From NCBI GenBank assembly GCA_035308565.1, contig DATGGK010000229.1, forward strand, positions 62,001 to 126,000: a DNA stretch of 64,000 nucleotides, written 5' to 3'. Position numbers and translations under genes: made by a program. This stretch comes from JANXLS01 sp035308565. GTDB lineage: Bacteria; Planctomycetota; SZUA-567; H5-PLA8. Every line of letters begins with the position of its first letter. Positions within the stretch are counted from its first letter, which is position 1. A model generated the notes under the pieces. The model was not told the DNA's origin. It saw nothing but the letters and a program-made list of their open reading frames with translations, and did not search any database. Below are positions 50,301 through 57,393 of this stretch, piece by piece.

Positions 50301-50534
50301 CGGCGGATTTTCGAGAATCAGATCGGCTTTCGGTTTCACATGCCCGTGACAAGCCAGGCAATTCTTGCGCAGAATCGGCAAAACTTCTTTCGCGAAATCG
50401 ACGGGGCCGTGGCCCTTGAGCTCCGCAATGGGCGTAATCGGGTAGCCTTTTTCAGCGGCGGAAAGTGTTGCAGCAAGAATTGCCAGAGCCGCGCACGTCA
50501 GTAAGCGGCATTTTGGAGATCGAATCGACTGCAT
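47337..50534 (-). CDS. Secreted cytochrome / WD40 / Ala-Lys coiled-coil protein
   Basis: This 1065-residue protein has a signal peptide (KCRLLTCAALAILAATLSAA), then a PSCyt1-type haem motif CLACHG near residue 60. A first WD40 propeller spans about 130-450 (for example SADGALLISGSADGLIRIWN). A 250-residue Ala/Lys/Glu-rich coiled coil (about 490-760) and a second WD40 set at 790-1060 (SADRFIRVFDAASGKLVRTF) follow. Cytochrome-WD40 fusions are common in Planctomycetes and Verrucomicrobia; their reaction is unknown. The signal core CRLLTCAALAI is encoded by a REP-G copy (50485-50509). Start at 50534 chosen for the signal peptide; the longer frame starts at 50579. Confidence 0.9.
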   Translation of the reverse strand: MQSIRSPKCRLLTCAALAILAATLSAAEKGYPITPIAELKGHGPVDFAKEVLPILRKNCLACHGHVKPKADLILENPPSIRKGGESGLAVVPGKGAESLLIKVSSGRDADSYMPPGKNNVGAVPLTPEQLGLIKLWIDQGALGDANAGVEKVVWRALPSGLNPILAVDVTGDGQTAACSRANQVYLYSLPLGQLSARLADPALTKDGLGNAADRDFVESLSFSPDGNLLASGGYRCVKIWRRQPPAELGNLNDPKAKPSQVKCVALHAPPHRAAKGMADGRVEIWDVDTAKLLLSFNAHSAAVNGLAFSADGALLISGSADGLIRIWNASDGALRGEIFSPVPVNAVAFHEETRQIVSAGAENSIRVWRMPLNFDYEALSVREIKGHGNAVNALEFINGGKQLLSGSADGSMIQWNFADGGQARKFDLGGTVSAFAARPDFKRFATAGAARAKVWNAENGQGQGEAKGDRIAYETKAAAERDAAFYKGEVDYNKTALQNAEKDQKAAVEALKKAVDAKAAAIKDAETKAEALKKATPEKDAAKKVADEMAAALKKAAEAKDAAVKAATDAAAEAKAAAEKSAALKKAFDKSAEAKATAEKALQELQAKANGADAAAKPTPDALKAAQSQFDAAKLAFERDMAMHAMAEKAAQEADAKSKSAAEARGAAEKAAADATAKNTDAANKFKAAERTFNEAFDANKNAMLARDVASQTNERAEATLKKLDGDLAQFKAALAENETLLKQSGEKVEAANKAAAASEKPLFAAACAPSGAFFAIAGEGGLVSFVSTENAKAGECLRTKIESISALKFLDDNRLLIAGNNGCIVWSVNAEWKLLRIIGTNSDDSPLAGRVMALQFSPDGKWLATGSGVPSRSGEVKLWNVNDGTLVREFKDAHSDTVFGLAFTSNGKLLASCSADRFIRVFDAASGKLVRTFEGHTDHVMSVSWKRDGRILASAGADKTVKFWDAITGEQKFNVENRFRKEVTSVHYMPGQNLILAAGADNSLKLLREDNGNDARNFGNDKGFIQSAAVTADGKTVLAGGDDSVLRAWDSNDGKLLGAFEAPK
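50485..50509. repeat. REP-G copy encoding signal-peptide residues
   Basis: AGAGCCGCGCACGTCAGTAA and following bases match the intergenic copy at 36228-36252. On the coding strand it reads CRLLTCAAL. Confidence 0.8.
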
Positions 50535-50567
50535 GAATGAGTCCGTGATCGCATGAATTATGCTATG

Positions 50568-50585
50568 ACTGTTATCCATAACAGT
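50568..50585. promoter_or_regulatory. Dyad ACTGTTATCCATAACAGT, possible operator
   Basis: An 8-base inverted repeat around a two-base centre lies about 35 bases upstream of the chosen start of the cytochrome/WD40 gene, in a position typical of a repressor site. No other copy was noticed. Confidence 0.35.
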
Positions 50586-50620
50586 GTTTGACCCATTAAG
50601 TACACCGGAAGTTGCGCAGT

Positions 50621-51742
50621 TTACGCCGCGCGTTTGAACGCCACATACTTCTTATACGGCGAATCGCCCTTCCACGTAAACGCCTCCGTATAATAGTGGA
50701 GCAGACTTAAATACCCGATGAAGCCGAGCGTGATCGCGTTCGGGACGCTGACATTAAACAGCCGCACGGTCATCGCGTCGAACGCCTGATCGCCGTACGC
50801 TTGCAAGGCAAACGTCACCGCAATCGCCAGCACCGGCACCGCCAGAAACGCGCTCACGTGCAGCGCGTTCAGCATTTTGTACAAAGAATTCTTCGCTTGC
50901 GCGTGATGCCGGTTGTAGTCGTGCGCCATGTAAAAAACGAACGCCGTGACATCGTGAACCACGCGCGGCCCAAGCACCGCGAAGAAATAATATTGCTTCG
51001 AGTACAGAATCACGCTCGTCATCGTCATCGCGCTGTTGGCTACAAAAAACGCCCGCCCCATCGGCTGAGCGATTCGGCGATAGAGCACGCACGCCAACAC
51101 AAGCGTCACTGCGCACGACGCAATCATCAGCCACAGCAGAATCGTTTTCTGTTCCGGCGAAAAAACGCTTTCGAGAAAGATCGCGTTGTACAGCACAATC
51201 CCGCCGCCAATGATCGACCACGCCCAGCATTGAAACACCAGCCCGCTCAGCCGCGCCGTCGCATTGCCGATTCCAATCTGCTGCTTCACCACATGAACCA
51301 CCGTCGCGGTCGCGATGAGCGCAAAAAGGACATTGTACGCCGTGCGTTCGTCGCTGATCGCGCGCAGGAAAAAATAACCGCCGCCAAAAAACGCCGCGAT
51401 GAACAGCGTCGCCAGAAGCAGGCGCATTTTGAAGCGTTCGATGTACTCGCGATTGCTGAAGAGAATAATGTTGCTGGCGATGATGTGCGGCGTTCCAAAC
51501 AGCAGCGAGAGCCAGAAAAAACGCTCCGGCGCCAGCGGCAAATACGGCAGCAGCGCCGAATGAAAAAAAACGCTGTCGATCAGCCACGCGAGCAAGCACA
51601 GCGGCAGAATCGCATAAATCCAGAGCAGCAGTTTGAAGGAAATGGAAACCGGCACCGCCGAAGTTTTGGCGGGTGCCACTGGTAGACTCGGTACCCCAAG
51701 TCTGCCAGTGCCGCCTCCACTTTGTACGCTGGGCTGAATCAT
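50621..51742 (-). CDS. Polytopic histidine-rich membrane protein
   Basis: The 373-residue protein has about nine to ten membrane helices and several conserved-looking polar/His motifs near membrane ends: LFGTPHIIASNIILFS, VVHVVKQQIGIGNA, VVHDVTAFVFYMAHDYNRHH and LLHYYTEAFTWKGDSPYKKY. Clusters of His in helices suggest a metal or haem site, as in Brp/Blh-type carotenoid oxygenases or membrane desaturases, but no family is certain. Residues 8-27 (SGGGTGRLGVPSLPVAPAK) are encoded by a REP-like inverted repeat (51672-51715), so the original start may have been further in. Confidence 0.7.
   Translation of the reverse strand: MIQPSVQSGGGTGRLGVPSLPVAPAKTSAVPVSISFKLLLWIYAILPLCLLAWLIDSVFFHSALLPYLPLAPERFFWLSLLFGTPHIIASNIILFSNREYIERFKMRLLLATLFIAAFFGGGYFFLRAISDERTAYNVLFALIATATVVHVVKQQIGIGNATARLSGLVFQCWAWSIIGGGIVLYNAIFLESVFSPEQKTILLWLMIASCAVTLVLACVLYRRIAQPMGRAFFVANSAMTMTSVILYSKQYYFFAVLGPRVVHDVTAFVFYMAHDYNRHHAQAKNSLYKMLNALHVSAFLAVPVLAIAVTFALQAYGDQAFDAMTVRLFNVSVPNAITLGFIGYLSLLHYYTEAFTWKGDSPYKKYVAFKRAA
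51672..51715. repeat. REP-F inverted repeat inside N-terminal coding region
   Basis: Arms GCCACTGGTAGACTCGG and CCAAGTCTGCCAGTGCC meet at GTACC. It is in frame with the membrane-protein gene. Confidence 0.8.
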
Positions 51743-51756
51743 GCGCGCTCAATCCA

Positions 51757-51803
51757 ACTGTTCTTCCTTTGCGCCTTTCTCCGCGCCTTTGCGCCTCCGC
51801 GTG
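51757..51803. repeat. GCGCCTTTG-type nonamer run
   Basis: Units such as TTTGCGCCT, CTCCGCGCC, TTTGCGCCT, CCGCGTGAG between two genes. The family recurs at 56541 and 56793 and at 62495, and inside 27642-27815. Confidence 0.7.
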
Positions 51804-51816
51804 AGACAAACGAACC

Positions 51817-53553
51817 TCACGCATTCTCCAACCCCGCCAGTTCCTTCGTGATCGCCTTCGCCAGCGGCTCAATCGTCTTCGAGCTAAAATCGAATTTGAT
51901 CTTCGCCGCCTTGAACAATTCCGGCAGAGGCCGCGAGCCGCCCAGCGCCAGCGCGTTCTGATAATTCTTCACCGCGTCCGACACGCTCTTCTTCGAATTC
52001 AGCCACATCTGCAGCGCGCCCAACTGCGCGATGCCGTATTCGATGTAATAGAACGGCGAGCCGAACAAATGCCCCTGCCGATGCCACATGTACGCGCGCG
52101 CGTCCTCGTGGCCGCTCCAATCTTCGATGCCGCCGAATTTCTTCTGCAAGCGCAGCCACTCGGCTTTGCGTTCCTCGCGAGTGTGCTGCGGGCGCGTGTA
52201 AATCCAATGCTGAAACGCATCCACAATCGCAATCCACGGCATCAAGCCGATGATGCCTTCAAGATGCGTGCGGCGCGCGCGGTCGGCATCGGCGCTTGAA
52301 TAAAATTCCGTCAAATGCGGCGCGGCAAGCAACTCCATGCTCATCGACGCCACTTCGCAAAATTCCAGCGGCGCCGAACGATAATAGAGGAGCGGTTCCT
52401 CGCGCGCGGCCAACGCATGGAACGCGTGGCCGGCTTCGTGCAGCATCGTTTCCACGTCGCGGTGCAGGCCGACGGCGTTCATGAAAATGAACGGCAGTCG
52501 CGCTTCTTCGAGCGAATATTGATAGCCGCCGGGCGCTTTGCCTTTGCGGCTTTCGAGGTCGAGCAGATTTTTCTTGCGCAGAATGTCGAAATGTTTCGCC
52601 AGCGCCGGGCTGATCTTCTTAAAAATGCTGTGGCATTTGTCCACCATGATTTTGACTTCTTTGAACGGCTTGAGCGGCGTGCGATTTTTTACGTCGACGG
52701 CAAGGTCCCACGGTTTGAGCGCGTCCACGCCCATCAAGCGCTTGCGCCGCTTCTGCAATTCGCGCGCAAGCGGAACGACATGTTCGGCCACGGCCTTGTG
52801 AAACGCGACGCAATCCTCCGGCGTGTAATCGAAACGATGCTTCGCCTTGAACGCGAAGTCGCGGTAATTCTTGAAGCCGGCATTCTTCGCGATGCGCGTG
52901 CGCAGCTTCACCATCTCGTCGAAGATCGCTTCCAATTCATCGCGGTCCCTCGCGCGCCGCGCCGCAATGGCTTCCCACGCGCGCTGGCGCAGCGCGCGGT
53001 CAGGCTCCTCTAAATACCGGCCGACCTGCTGCAAGGTCTGCTCCTTGCCGTTAAAATTGATCGTCATCGCGCCGGTGATTTTTTGAAAGCGCTGGCTGAG
53101 CTTTGCGTCCTCGACTTGCAGCGGGATGTTCTCTTCGCGGAAAAGTTTGATCTCCATTTCGACGCCGCGCGTGAAAACCATCCAGCGCTGCGCCGGCAGC
53201 TTTTTGTGGAGCGAATTGGCTACGAATAGTTCCTTGAGCTTGTGCCAGTACGGCTTGCATTTCGGCTCGATGTTCTCGATGAAATGCAAATACGATTTTT
53301 CGATATCCTTGTCTTCCGTGTTGCAGGTCATGTTGATGTAGCGCTTGGCGGATTCCTCATCGAGCGCCGCACCCAGTTCGCCGCTGTCCAGCACCCATTT
53401 CTCCAGCGCTTTCGTGGAATTGATCGCCGGCGCTTCGTCCACGAGCTTCTTAAAGAGCGGCTCGATCAGACTCCAATCGCCGAGGTCAATCGTGTTCGGC
53501 ACAAACGTGCGCTTTTGTGCATGTGGAAGTTTGTTCAAAGATTCAACGGCCAT
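51817..53553 (-). CDS. M3 family oligoendopeptidase (PepF-like)
   Basis: This 578-residue zinc peptidase carries HEAGHAFHAL (HExxH) near residue 378 with the upstream MNAVGLHRDVETML segment and a downstream Glu in EFCEVASMSMELL, which together form the M3 active site. There is no signal peptide, so it works in the cytoplasm on short peptides. The N-terminus MAVESLNKLPHAQKRTFVPN is typical of the family. It belongs to the small PepF-like clade rather than thimet oligopeptidase. Confidence 0.93.
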   Translation of the reverse strand: MAVESLNKLPHAQKRTFVPNTIDLGDWSLIEPLFKKLVDEAPAINSTKALEKWVLDSGELGAALDEESAKRYINMTCNTEDKDIEKSYLHFIENIEPKCKPYWHKLKELFVANSLHKKLPAQRWMVFTRGVEMEIKLFREENIPLQVEDAKLSQRFQKITGAMTINFNGKEQTLQQVGRYLEEPDRALRQRAWEAIAARRARDRDELEAIFDEMVKLRTRIAKNAGFKNYRDFAFKAKHRFDYTPEDCVAFHKAVAEHVVPLARELQKRRKRLMGVDALKPWDLAVDVKNRTPLKPFKEVKIMVDKCHSIFKKISPALAKHFDILRKKNLLDLESRKGKAPGGYQYSLEEARLPFIFMNAVGLHRDVETMLHEAGHAFHALAAREEPLLYYRSAPLEFCEVASMSMELLAAPHLTEFYSSADADRARRTHLEGIIGLMPWIAIVDAFQHWIYTRPQHTREERKAEWLRLQKKFGGIEDWSGHEDARAYMWHRQGHLFGSPFYYIEYGIAQLGALQMWLNSKKSVSDAVKNYQNALALGGSRPLPELFKAAKIKFDFSSKTIEPLAKAITKELAGLENA

Positions 53554-53587
53554 TCGTTTCTCCTGATTCCATGATTAGAGATTTTCT

Positions 53588-53625
53588 TTTTATCACAAAG
53601 ACGACGAAGGCACAAAGACCACGGA
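53588..53625. repeat. CACAAAGAC-type repeat
   Basis: A period-9 run of CACAAAGAC, GACGAAGGC and CACAAAGAC between the nadB stop codon and the M3 peptidase start. Confidence 0.6.
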
Positions 53626-53654
53626 GAAAATTCGAGTAAAGGGTGGCCGCCCGA

Positions 53655-55259
53655 TTATTCGTAATCGCGCCGATTGGTCGTCAAATGCCGCTTCCAATTC
53701 ACATCGTCAGTCGCCGGAAAATCTTTGCGCTGATGCGCGCCGCGCGATTCCTCGCGCTTGAGCGCGCTGCGCAAAACCAACTGCGAACACGCCAGCATGT
53801 TTTGCAGCTCCAGTCCCGCGGCCGTGCTGAATTCGCCCGCATAGACGTATTTTTGCCAGAAGTCGAGCATCTGCAGTGCGCTGGACATCGTCTCGCCATC
53901 GCGAATAATCCCCGCCGAGCGGCTCACCAGACTGCGCAGCGAATTGCGCACGTCCAGCAAATCCAGCGGCAAATTCTCGCGCTTCATCACGGGATCGAGC
54001 GATTTGAGCGGAAACGTCGGCTGCGAACCCGCCGCAAGTTTTATCGCCTGCCGTCCCGCTTCGTGGCCGTAAACCAATCCATCAAGCAGCGAATTCGACG
54101 CAAGGCGATTCGCGCCGTGCACGCCGACGCTCGCCACTTCACCCGCCGCGAGCAAGCGGTATACGTCCGTGAACGCCTTCAGATCCGTGCGAATTCCGCC
54201 CATCATGTAATGGCATGCAGGACGGATCGGAATGCGGTCCTTGCATGGGTCGATGCGGTACTGCGCCAGCGTCTGCACGAGATTTGGGAAGCGCGTGCGA
54301 ATCATGATCGGATCGAGGTGCGTCAGCGTCAGGAATACATTCGTCGCGCCGGTCTCCGCCATCTCGTGCGAAATCGATTTCGCCACAATGTCGCGCGGCG
54401 CGAGCTCCAGGCGCTCATCGTATTTCTGCATGAAGCGCTCGCCCTTCGCGTTGATCAGATAGCCGCCTTCGCCGCGCACCGCCTCCGTGATCAGATGCCG
54501 TTTCGCGCCGGCCAGATAGAGGACCGTCGGATGAAACTGCACGAATTCCATGTCCTGCAGCGTCGCGCCCGCGCGAAACGCAATCGCCATCCCGTCGCCG
54601 GTCGCCACGTCGGGATTGGTCGTCTCGCGATAAATCTGGCCGATGCCGCCTGTCGCTAAAATCGTTGCCTTCGCTTCGATTTTGAACAGCTTTCCCGTTT
54701 TGCTGTCGAGCGCCACGAGGCCGTAACACACTCCGTCGTGATGCAGCAGATCGACCGCGAAATGGTTTTCGAGAATCGAAATGTTCGGATGATTTCGAAT
54801 TTTGCCGATCAAACTCACTTCAATCGCGCGCCCCGTCGCGTCTCCCTCCGCGTGAATGATGCGGTGGTGCGAGTGGCCGCCTTCGAGCGTGAAGGCAATC
54901 TTCCCATCCTCGCGGTCGAATGGCGTGCCCCACGCGATCAATTCGCGTACGCGATCCGGCCCTTCGGTGACGAGCTTGCGCACCGCATCCACATCGCACA
55001 AACCGGCCCCCGCAATCAACGTGTCGCGCAAGTGTCCTTCCGGATCGTCGGCTGGATCGAGCGCCGCCGCCACCCCGCCCTGCGCGTAATACGTGTTCGA
55101 TTCTTTCAATTCGCTTTTCGTGACCAGCAGCACCGACGCATCTTCCGCCGCCACAATCGCCGCCGAAATCGCCGCAATGCCGGAGCCAACGATCAGTACG
55201 TCCGGCGACAGCGACGGAATGCGGCGCAAGTTGAGGTCGATGAGGAAGCGCTCGTTCAT
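53655..55259 (-). CDS. nadB: L-aspartate oxidase
   Basis: The 534-residue flavoprotein oxidises aspartate to iminoaspartate in the first step of de novo NAD synthesis. Landmarks are the FAD-binding DVLIVGSGIAAISAAI near residue 20, ESNTYYAQGGVAAA, the NadB-typical GGHSHHRIIHAEGDATGRAI, MEFVQFHPT, TEAVRGEGGYLIN and the flavin-binding SVGVHGANRLASNSLLDGLV. The upstream frame is repeat-derived; MNERFLIDLNLRRIPSL at 55259 is the likely start. nadA and nadC are not in the window. Confidence 0.93.
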   Translation of the reverse strand: MNERFLIDLNLRRIPSLSPDVLIVGSGIAAISAAIVAAEDASVLLVTKSELKESNTYYAQGGVAAALDPADDPEGHLRDTLIAGAGLCDVDAVRKLVTEGPDRVRELIAWGTPFDREDGKIAFTLEGGHSHHRIIHAEGDATGRAIEVSLIGKIRNHPNISILENHFAVDLLHHDGVCYGLVALDSKTGKLFKIEAKATILATGGIGQIYRETTNPDVATGDGMAIAFRAGATLQDMEFVQFHPTVLYLAGAKRHLITEAVRGEGGYLINAKGERFMQKYDERLELAPRDIVAKSISHEMAETGATNVFLTLTHLDPIMIRTRFPNLVQTLAQYRIDPCKDRIPIRPACHYMMGGIRTDLKAFTDVYRLLAAGEVASVGVHGANRLASNSLLDGLVYGHEAGRQAIKLAAGSQPTFPLKSLDPVMKRENLPLDLLDVRNSLRSLVSRSAGIIRDGETMSSALQMLDFWQKYVYAGEFSTAAGLELQNMLACSQLVLRSALKREESRGAHQRKDFPATDDVNWKRHLTTNRRDYE

Positions 55260-55350
55260 ATAAAGGGGAGTGTAGTGAGATTGAATGCGGCTGGCAACCA
55301 AGTAAGTGACACGAGCTCGTAGTGGGTGCTTCACCGAGTTGCGCTGTGTA

Positions 55351-55373
55351 CCCCTCTCCCGAAGGGAGAGGGG
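55351..55373. repeat. REP-like palindrome (CCCCTCTCCC-GAA-GGGAGAGGGG)
   Basis: A 10-base inverted repeat around GAA in the gap between nadB and the acyl-CoA dehydrogenase gene, of the same family as 10181 and 60320. Confidence 0.85.
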
Positions 55374-55391
55374 CACTGCGGGCACCCCCGC

Positions 55392-56528
55392 TTACTTCAG
55401 CGCGTTCCGCGCGATCACCAGCCTCTGAATCTCGCTCGTCCCCTCGTACAGCGTCAATACCCGCGCGTCGCGATACAGCCGTTCGACGCGATACTCGCGG
55501 CTGTATCCGTACCCGCCGAAGACCTGCACGGCGCGGTACGCGCAGCGGTTCGCCGCTTCGCTCGCGAAAAGTTTGGCCATCGCCGCTTTGTCGGTGAACG
55601 GCGCGCCGCTCTGCTTCAGCCACGCAATGCTGAGCGTCAGCGCGCGCGCCGCTTCGAGATCGACCAGCGTATCGGCGACCATCCATTGAATCGCCTGAAA
55701 ATCCGCGATCGGTTTTCCGAAAGCGCTGCGCTCTTTTGCATAGCGCGTCATCTCGTCCGCGCAGGCTTGAATGATGCCCGTGCTCACGCTCGAAATTCCG
55801 ATGCGCCCTGAATCCAGCGCGCCGAGCGCCACCTTCAATCCCACGCCTTCGGGCCCGAGCAAATTTCCCGCGGGCACTTTGCAATTGTCGAAGACGACCG
55901 GACACGCGGGACTCGCGCGCTGGCCCATCTTGTGTTCTGGTTTGCCAATCGAAAGTCCGCGCGTGCCGCGCTCGATTAAAAACGCGCTGAACCCTTTGGT
56001 GCGCTTGGTCGGATCGGTGACCGCAATTGCCAATATGATCCCCGCGTGCGACGCATTGGTGATCCAAATCTTCTCGCCATTCAGAACATAATTGTCGCCG
56101 CGCAATTCCGCGCGCGTGCGCATCGCCTGCACGTCCGACCCCGCGTGCGGCTCGGTGATCGCAAACGCGCCAAGCCCGTCGAGCCCCGTCAGCCGCGGCA
56201 GGAATTTCGCCTTCTGTCCATCGTTGCCCCAGCGCATCACGCACTCGGCAACAAGCGTATTCACCGACAGCGTCACCGCCGTGGACGCATCGGCGCGCCC
56301 CAATTCCATCAACGCGAGCGCATAACTGACCGCGTCCATCCCCGCGCCTCCAAATTCCGCGGGAATGGTCATCCCCAACAATCCAATTTCGCCAAGTTCG
56401 CGCACGATGTCGGCGGGAAATTCCTCGCGCTCGTCATAATACGCGGCTTTAGGGAGGATTTTCTTGTCAGCGAATTCGCGCGCTGTCTCGCGGGCGGCTT
56501 CCTGTTCGGGGGTGAGGGACAGATTCAT
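55392..56528 (-). CDS. Acyl-CoA dehydrogenase
   Basis: The 378-residue flavoenzyme has the standard three-domain fold: FAITEPHAGSDVQAM and WITNASHAGIILAIAV (flavin binding), SVSTGIIQACADEMTRYAKE, AVQVFGGYGYSREYRVERLY and the C-terminal LTLYEGTSEIQRLVIAR. The Glu of YEGT is the catalytic base of short/medium-chain and related dehydrogenases; isovaleryl-CoA dehydrogenase carries its base elsewhere, so that assignment is less likely. It forms the alpha-beta double bond of an acyl-CoA with ETF as acceptor. Biotin carboxylase genes follow upstream on the same strand. Confidence 0.94.
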   Translation of the reverse strand: MNLSLTPEQEAARETAREFADKKILPKAAYYDEREEFPADIVRELGEIGLLGMTIPAEFGGAGMDAVSYALALMELGRADASTAVTLSVNTLVAECVMRWGNDGQKAKFLPRLTGLDGLGAFAITEPHAGSDVQAMRTRAELRGDNYVLNGEKIWITNASHAGIILAIAVTDPTKRTKGFSAFLIERGTRGLSIGKPEHKMGQRASPACPVVFDNCKVPAGNLLGPEGVGLKVALGALDSGRIGISSVSTGIIQACADEMTRYAKERSAFGKPIADFQAIQWMVADTLVDLEAARALTLSIAWLKQSGAPFTDKAAMAKLFASEAANRCAYRAVQVFGGYGYSREYRVERLYRDARVLTLYEGTSEIQRLVIARNALK

Positions 56529-56845
56529 GCATCCTCCATTTTTTCATGCAAAGGCGCAAAGGCGCAAAGAAAAAAATGCGGCGGAACGCGGGTCAGTGTC
56601 AATTCTGTTGCATTTGTCTTCAGCGCCAACGGCGCGAACTTTTAAAGCCCAGGGCAAGCGTACCCGCGCAGCCCTGGGTATACCGCATACGGAATTTCAA
56701 AAGCCCCAATGGGGCGAACTAATGGCTTGCAACAAAACTAACACACACCCGTTGAACGCCGAATCAATTTCGTCCATTAAATCGTTCCCGTTCACGTGTC
56801 TTTCTTTGCCGTTCTCTGCGCCTTTGCGCCTCCGCGTGAAAAAAG
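56529..56845. other. Intergenic repeat cluster
   Basis: The gap holds GGCGCAAAG nonamers (56541-56571), a REP-A element (56641-56720) and a second GCGCCTTTG run (56793-56836). I see no gene in it. It separates the biotin-carrier gene from the acyl-CoA dehydrogenase gene, which argues against a single transcript. Confidence 0.7.
56641..56720. repeat. REP-A element
   Basis: Degenerate member of the family: AAGCCCAGGGCAAGCGTACC, GCAGCCCTGGGTATACCGCA and a final GCCCCAATGGGGCGAAC hairpin. Confidence 0.8.
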
Positions 56846-57388
56846 TTAGCTCGCCCCGTTCGTCTTGATCGCGAACATCACCGCCCCCGCCGCCACATTT
56901 TGCCCGGCGGCGACGCTGATCTTCTCGACAATCCCCGAGTGCGGTGCGCGAATTTCGTTTTCCATTTTCATCGCTTCCAGAATCGCCAGTGTCTGTCCTG
57001 CCGTTACGCCCGCGTTCAATTCCACGCGCACCGCTTTGATCAATCCGGGAATCGGGCTTCTCAATTCAATCGACCCGTTCTGCGCACTCGCTTTCAACAT
57101 GCCTTGCCGCATCGAATCCAGCGCGGCGGGCTGCAAAGAAAATTTCTGAGCACGCCCTTCGATCGTGAGCGTCAGCTCTCCGTTATGCCGTTCGATAAAT
57201 CCGTGAATCACACGCTCGCCAAACAGCAGCGTCGTGAATCCGTTTTCTTCGCGGCGCAGAATTTTCAGCGGCAGCGTCGAACCGTCGGCCAATTCGACGC
57301 GATGCGGCGCGTGCAATGCAAAACGAATCGCATCCGCGCCGCCTTCAACAGGACGAAGGACATATTCTTCTTTCGCGCCATGCGTCAT
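56846..57388 (-). CDS. Biotin carboxyl carrier protein (C-terminal half of an acyl-CoA carboxylase alpha subunit)
   Basis: The 180-residue protein ends in a biotinyl domain (SPIPGLIKAVRVELNAGVTA; biotinylated Lys in LEAMKMENEI). Its first 100 residues (MTHGAKEEYVLRPVEGGADA) resemble the BT linker of methylcrotonyl/propionyl-CoA carboxylase alpha chains rather than acetyl-CoA carboxylase AccB. The ATG is five bases after the stop of the biotin carboxylase gene and in another frame, with GGAG eight bases before it inside that gene. The pair thus equals a split alpha subunit. No carboxyltransferase gene is in the window. Confidence 0.9.
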   Translation of the reverse strand: MTHGAKEEYVLRPVEGGADAIRFALHAPHRVELADGSTLPLKILRREENGFTTLLFGERVIHGFIERHNGELTLTIEGRAQKFSLQPAALDSMRQGMLKASAQNGSIELRSPIPGLIKAVRVELNAGVTAGQTLAILEAMKMENEIRAPHSGIVEKISVAAGQNVAAGAVMFAIKTNGAS

Positions 57389-57393
57389 TCGCT

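Noticed and set aside
54820..56244. A 474-codon minus-strand frame overlapping nadB and the acyl-CoA dehydrogenase.
   Set aside because: It is a different frame of two clear genes, Arg/Gly-rich and without motifs.
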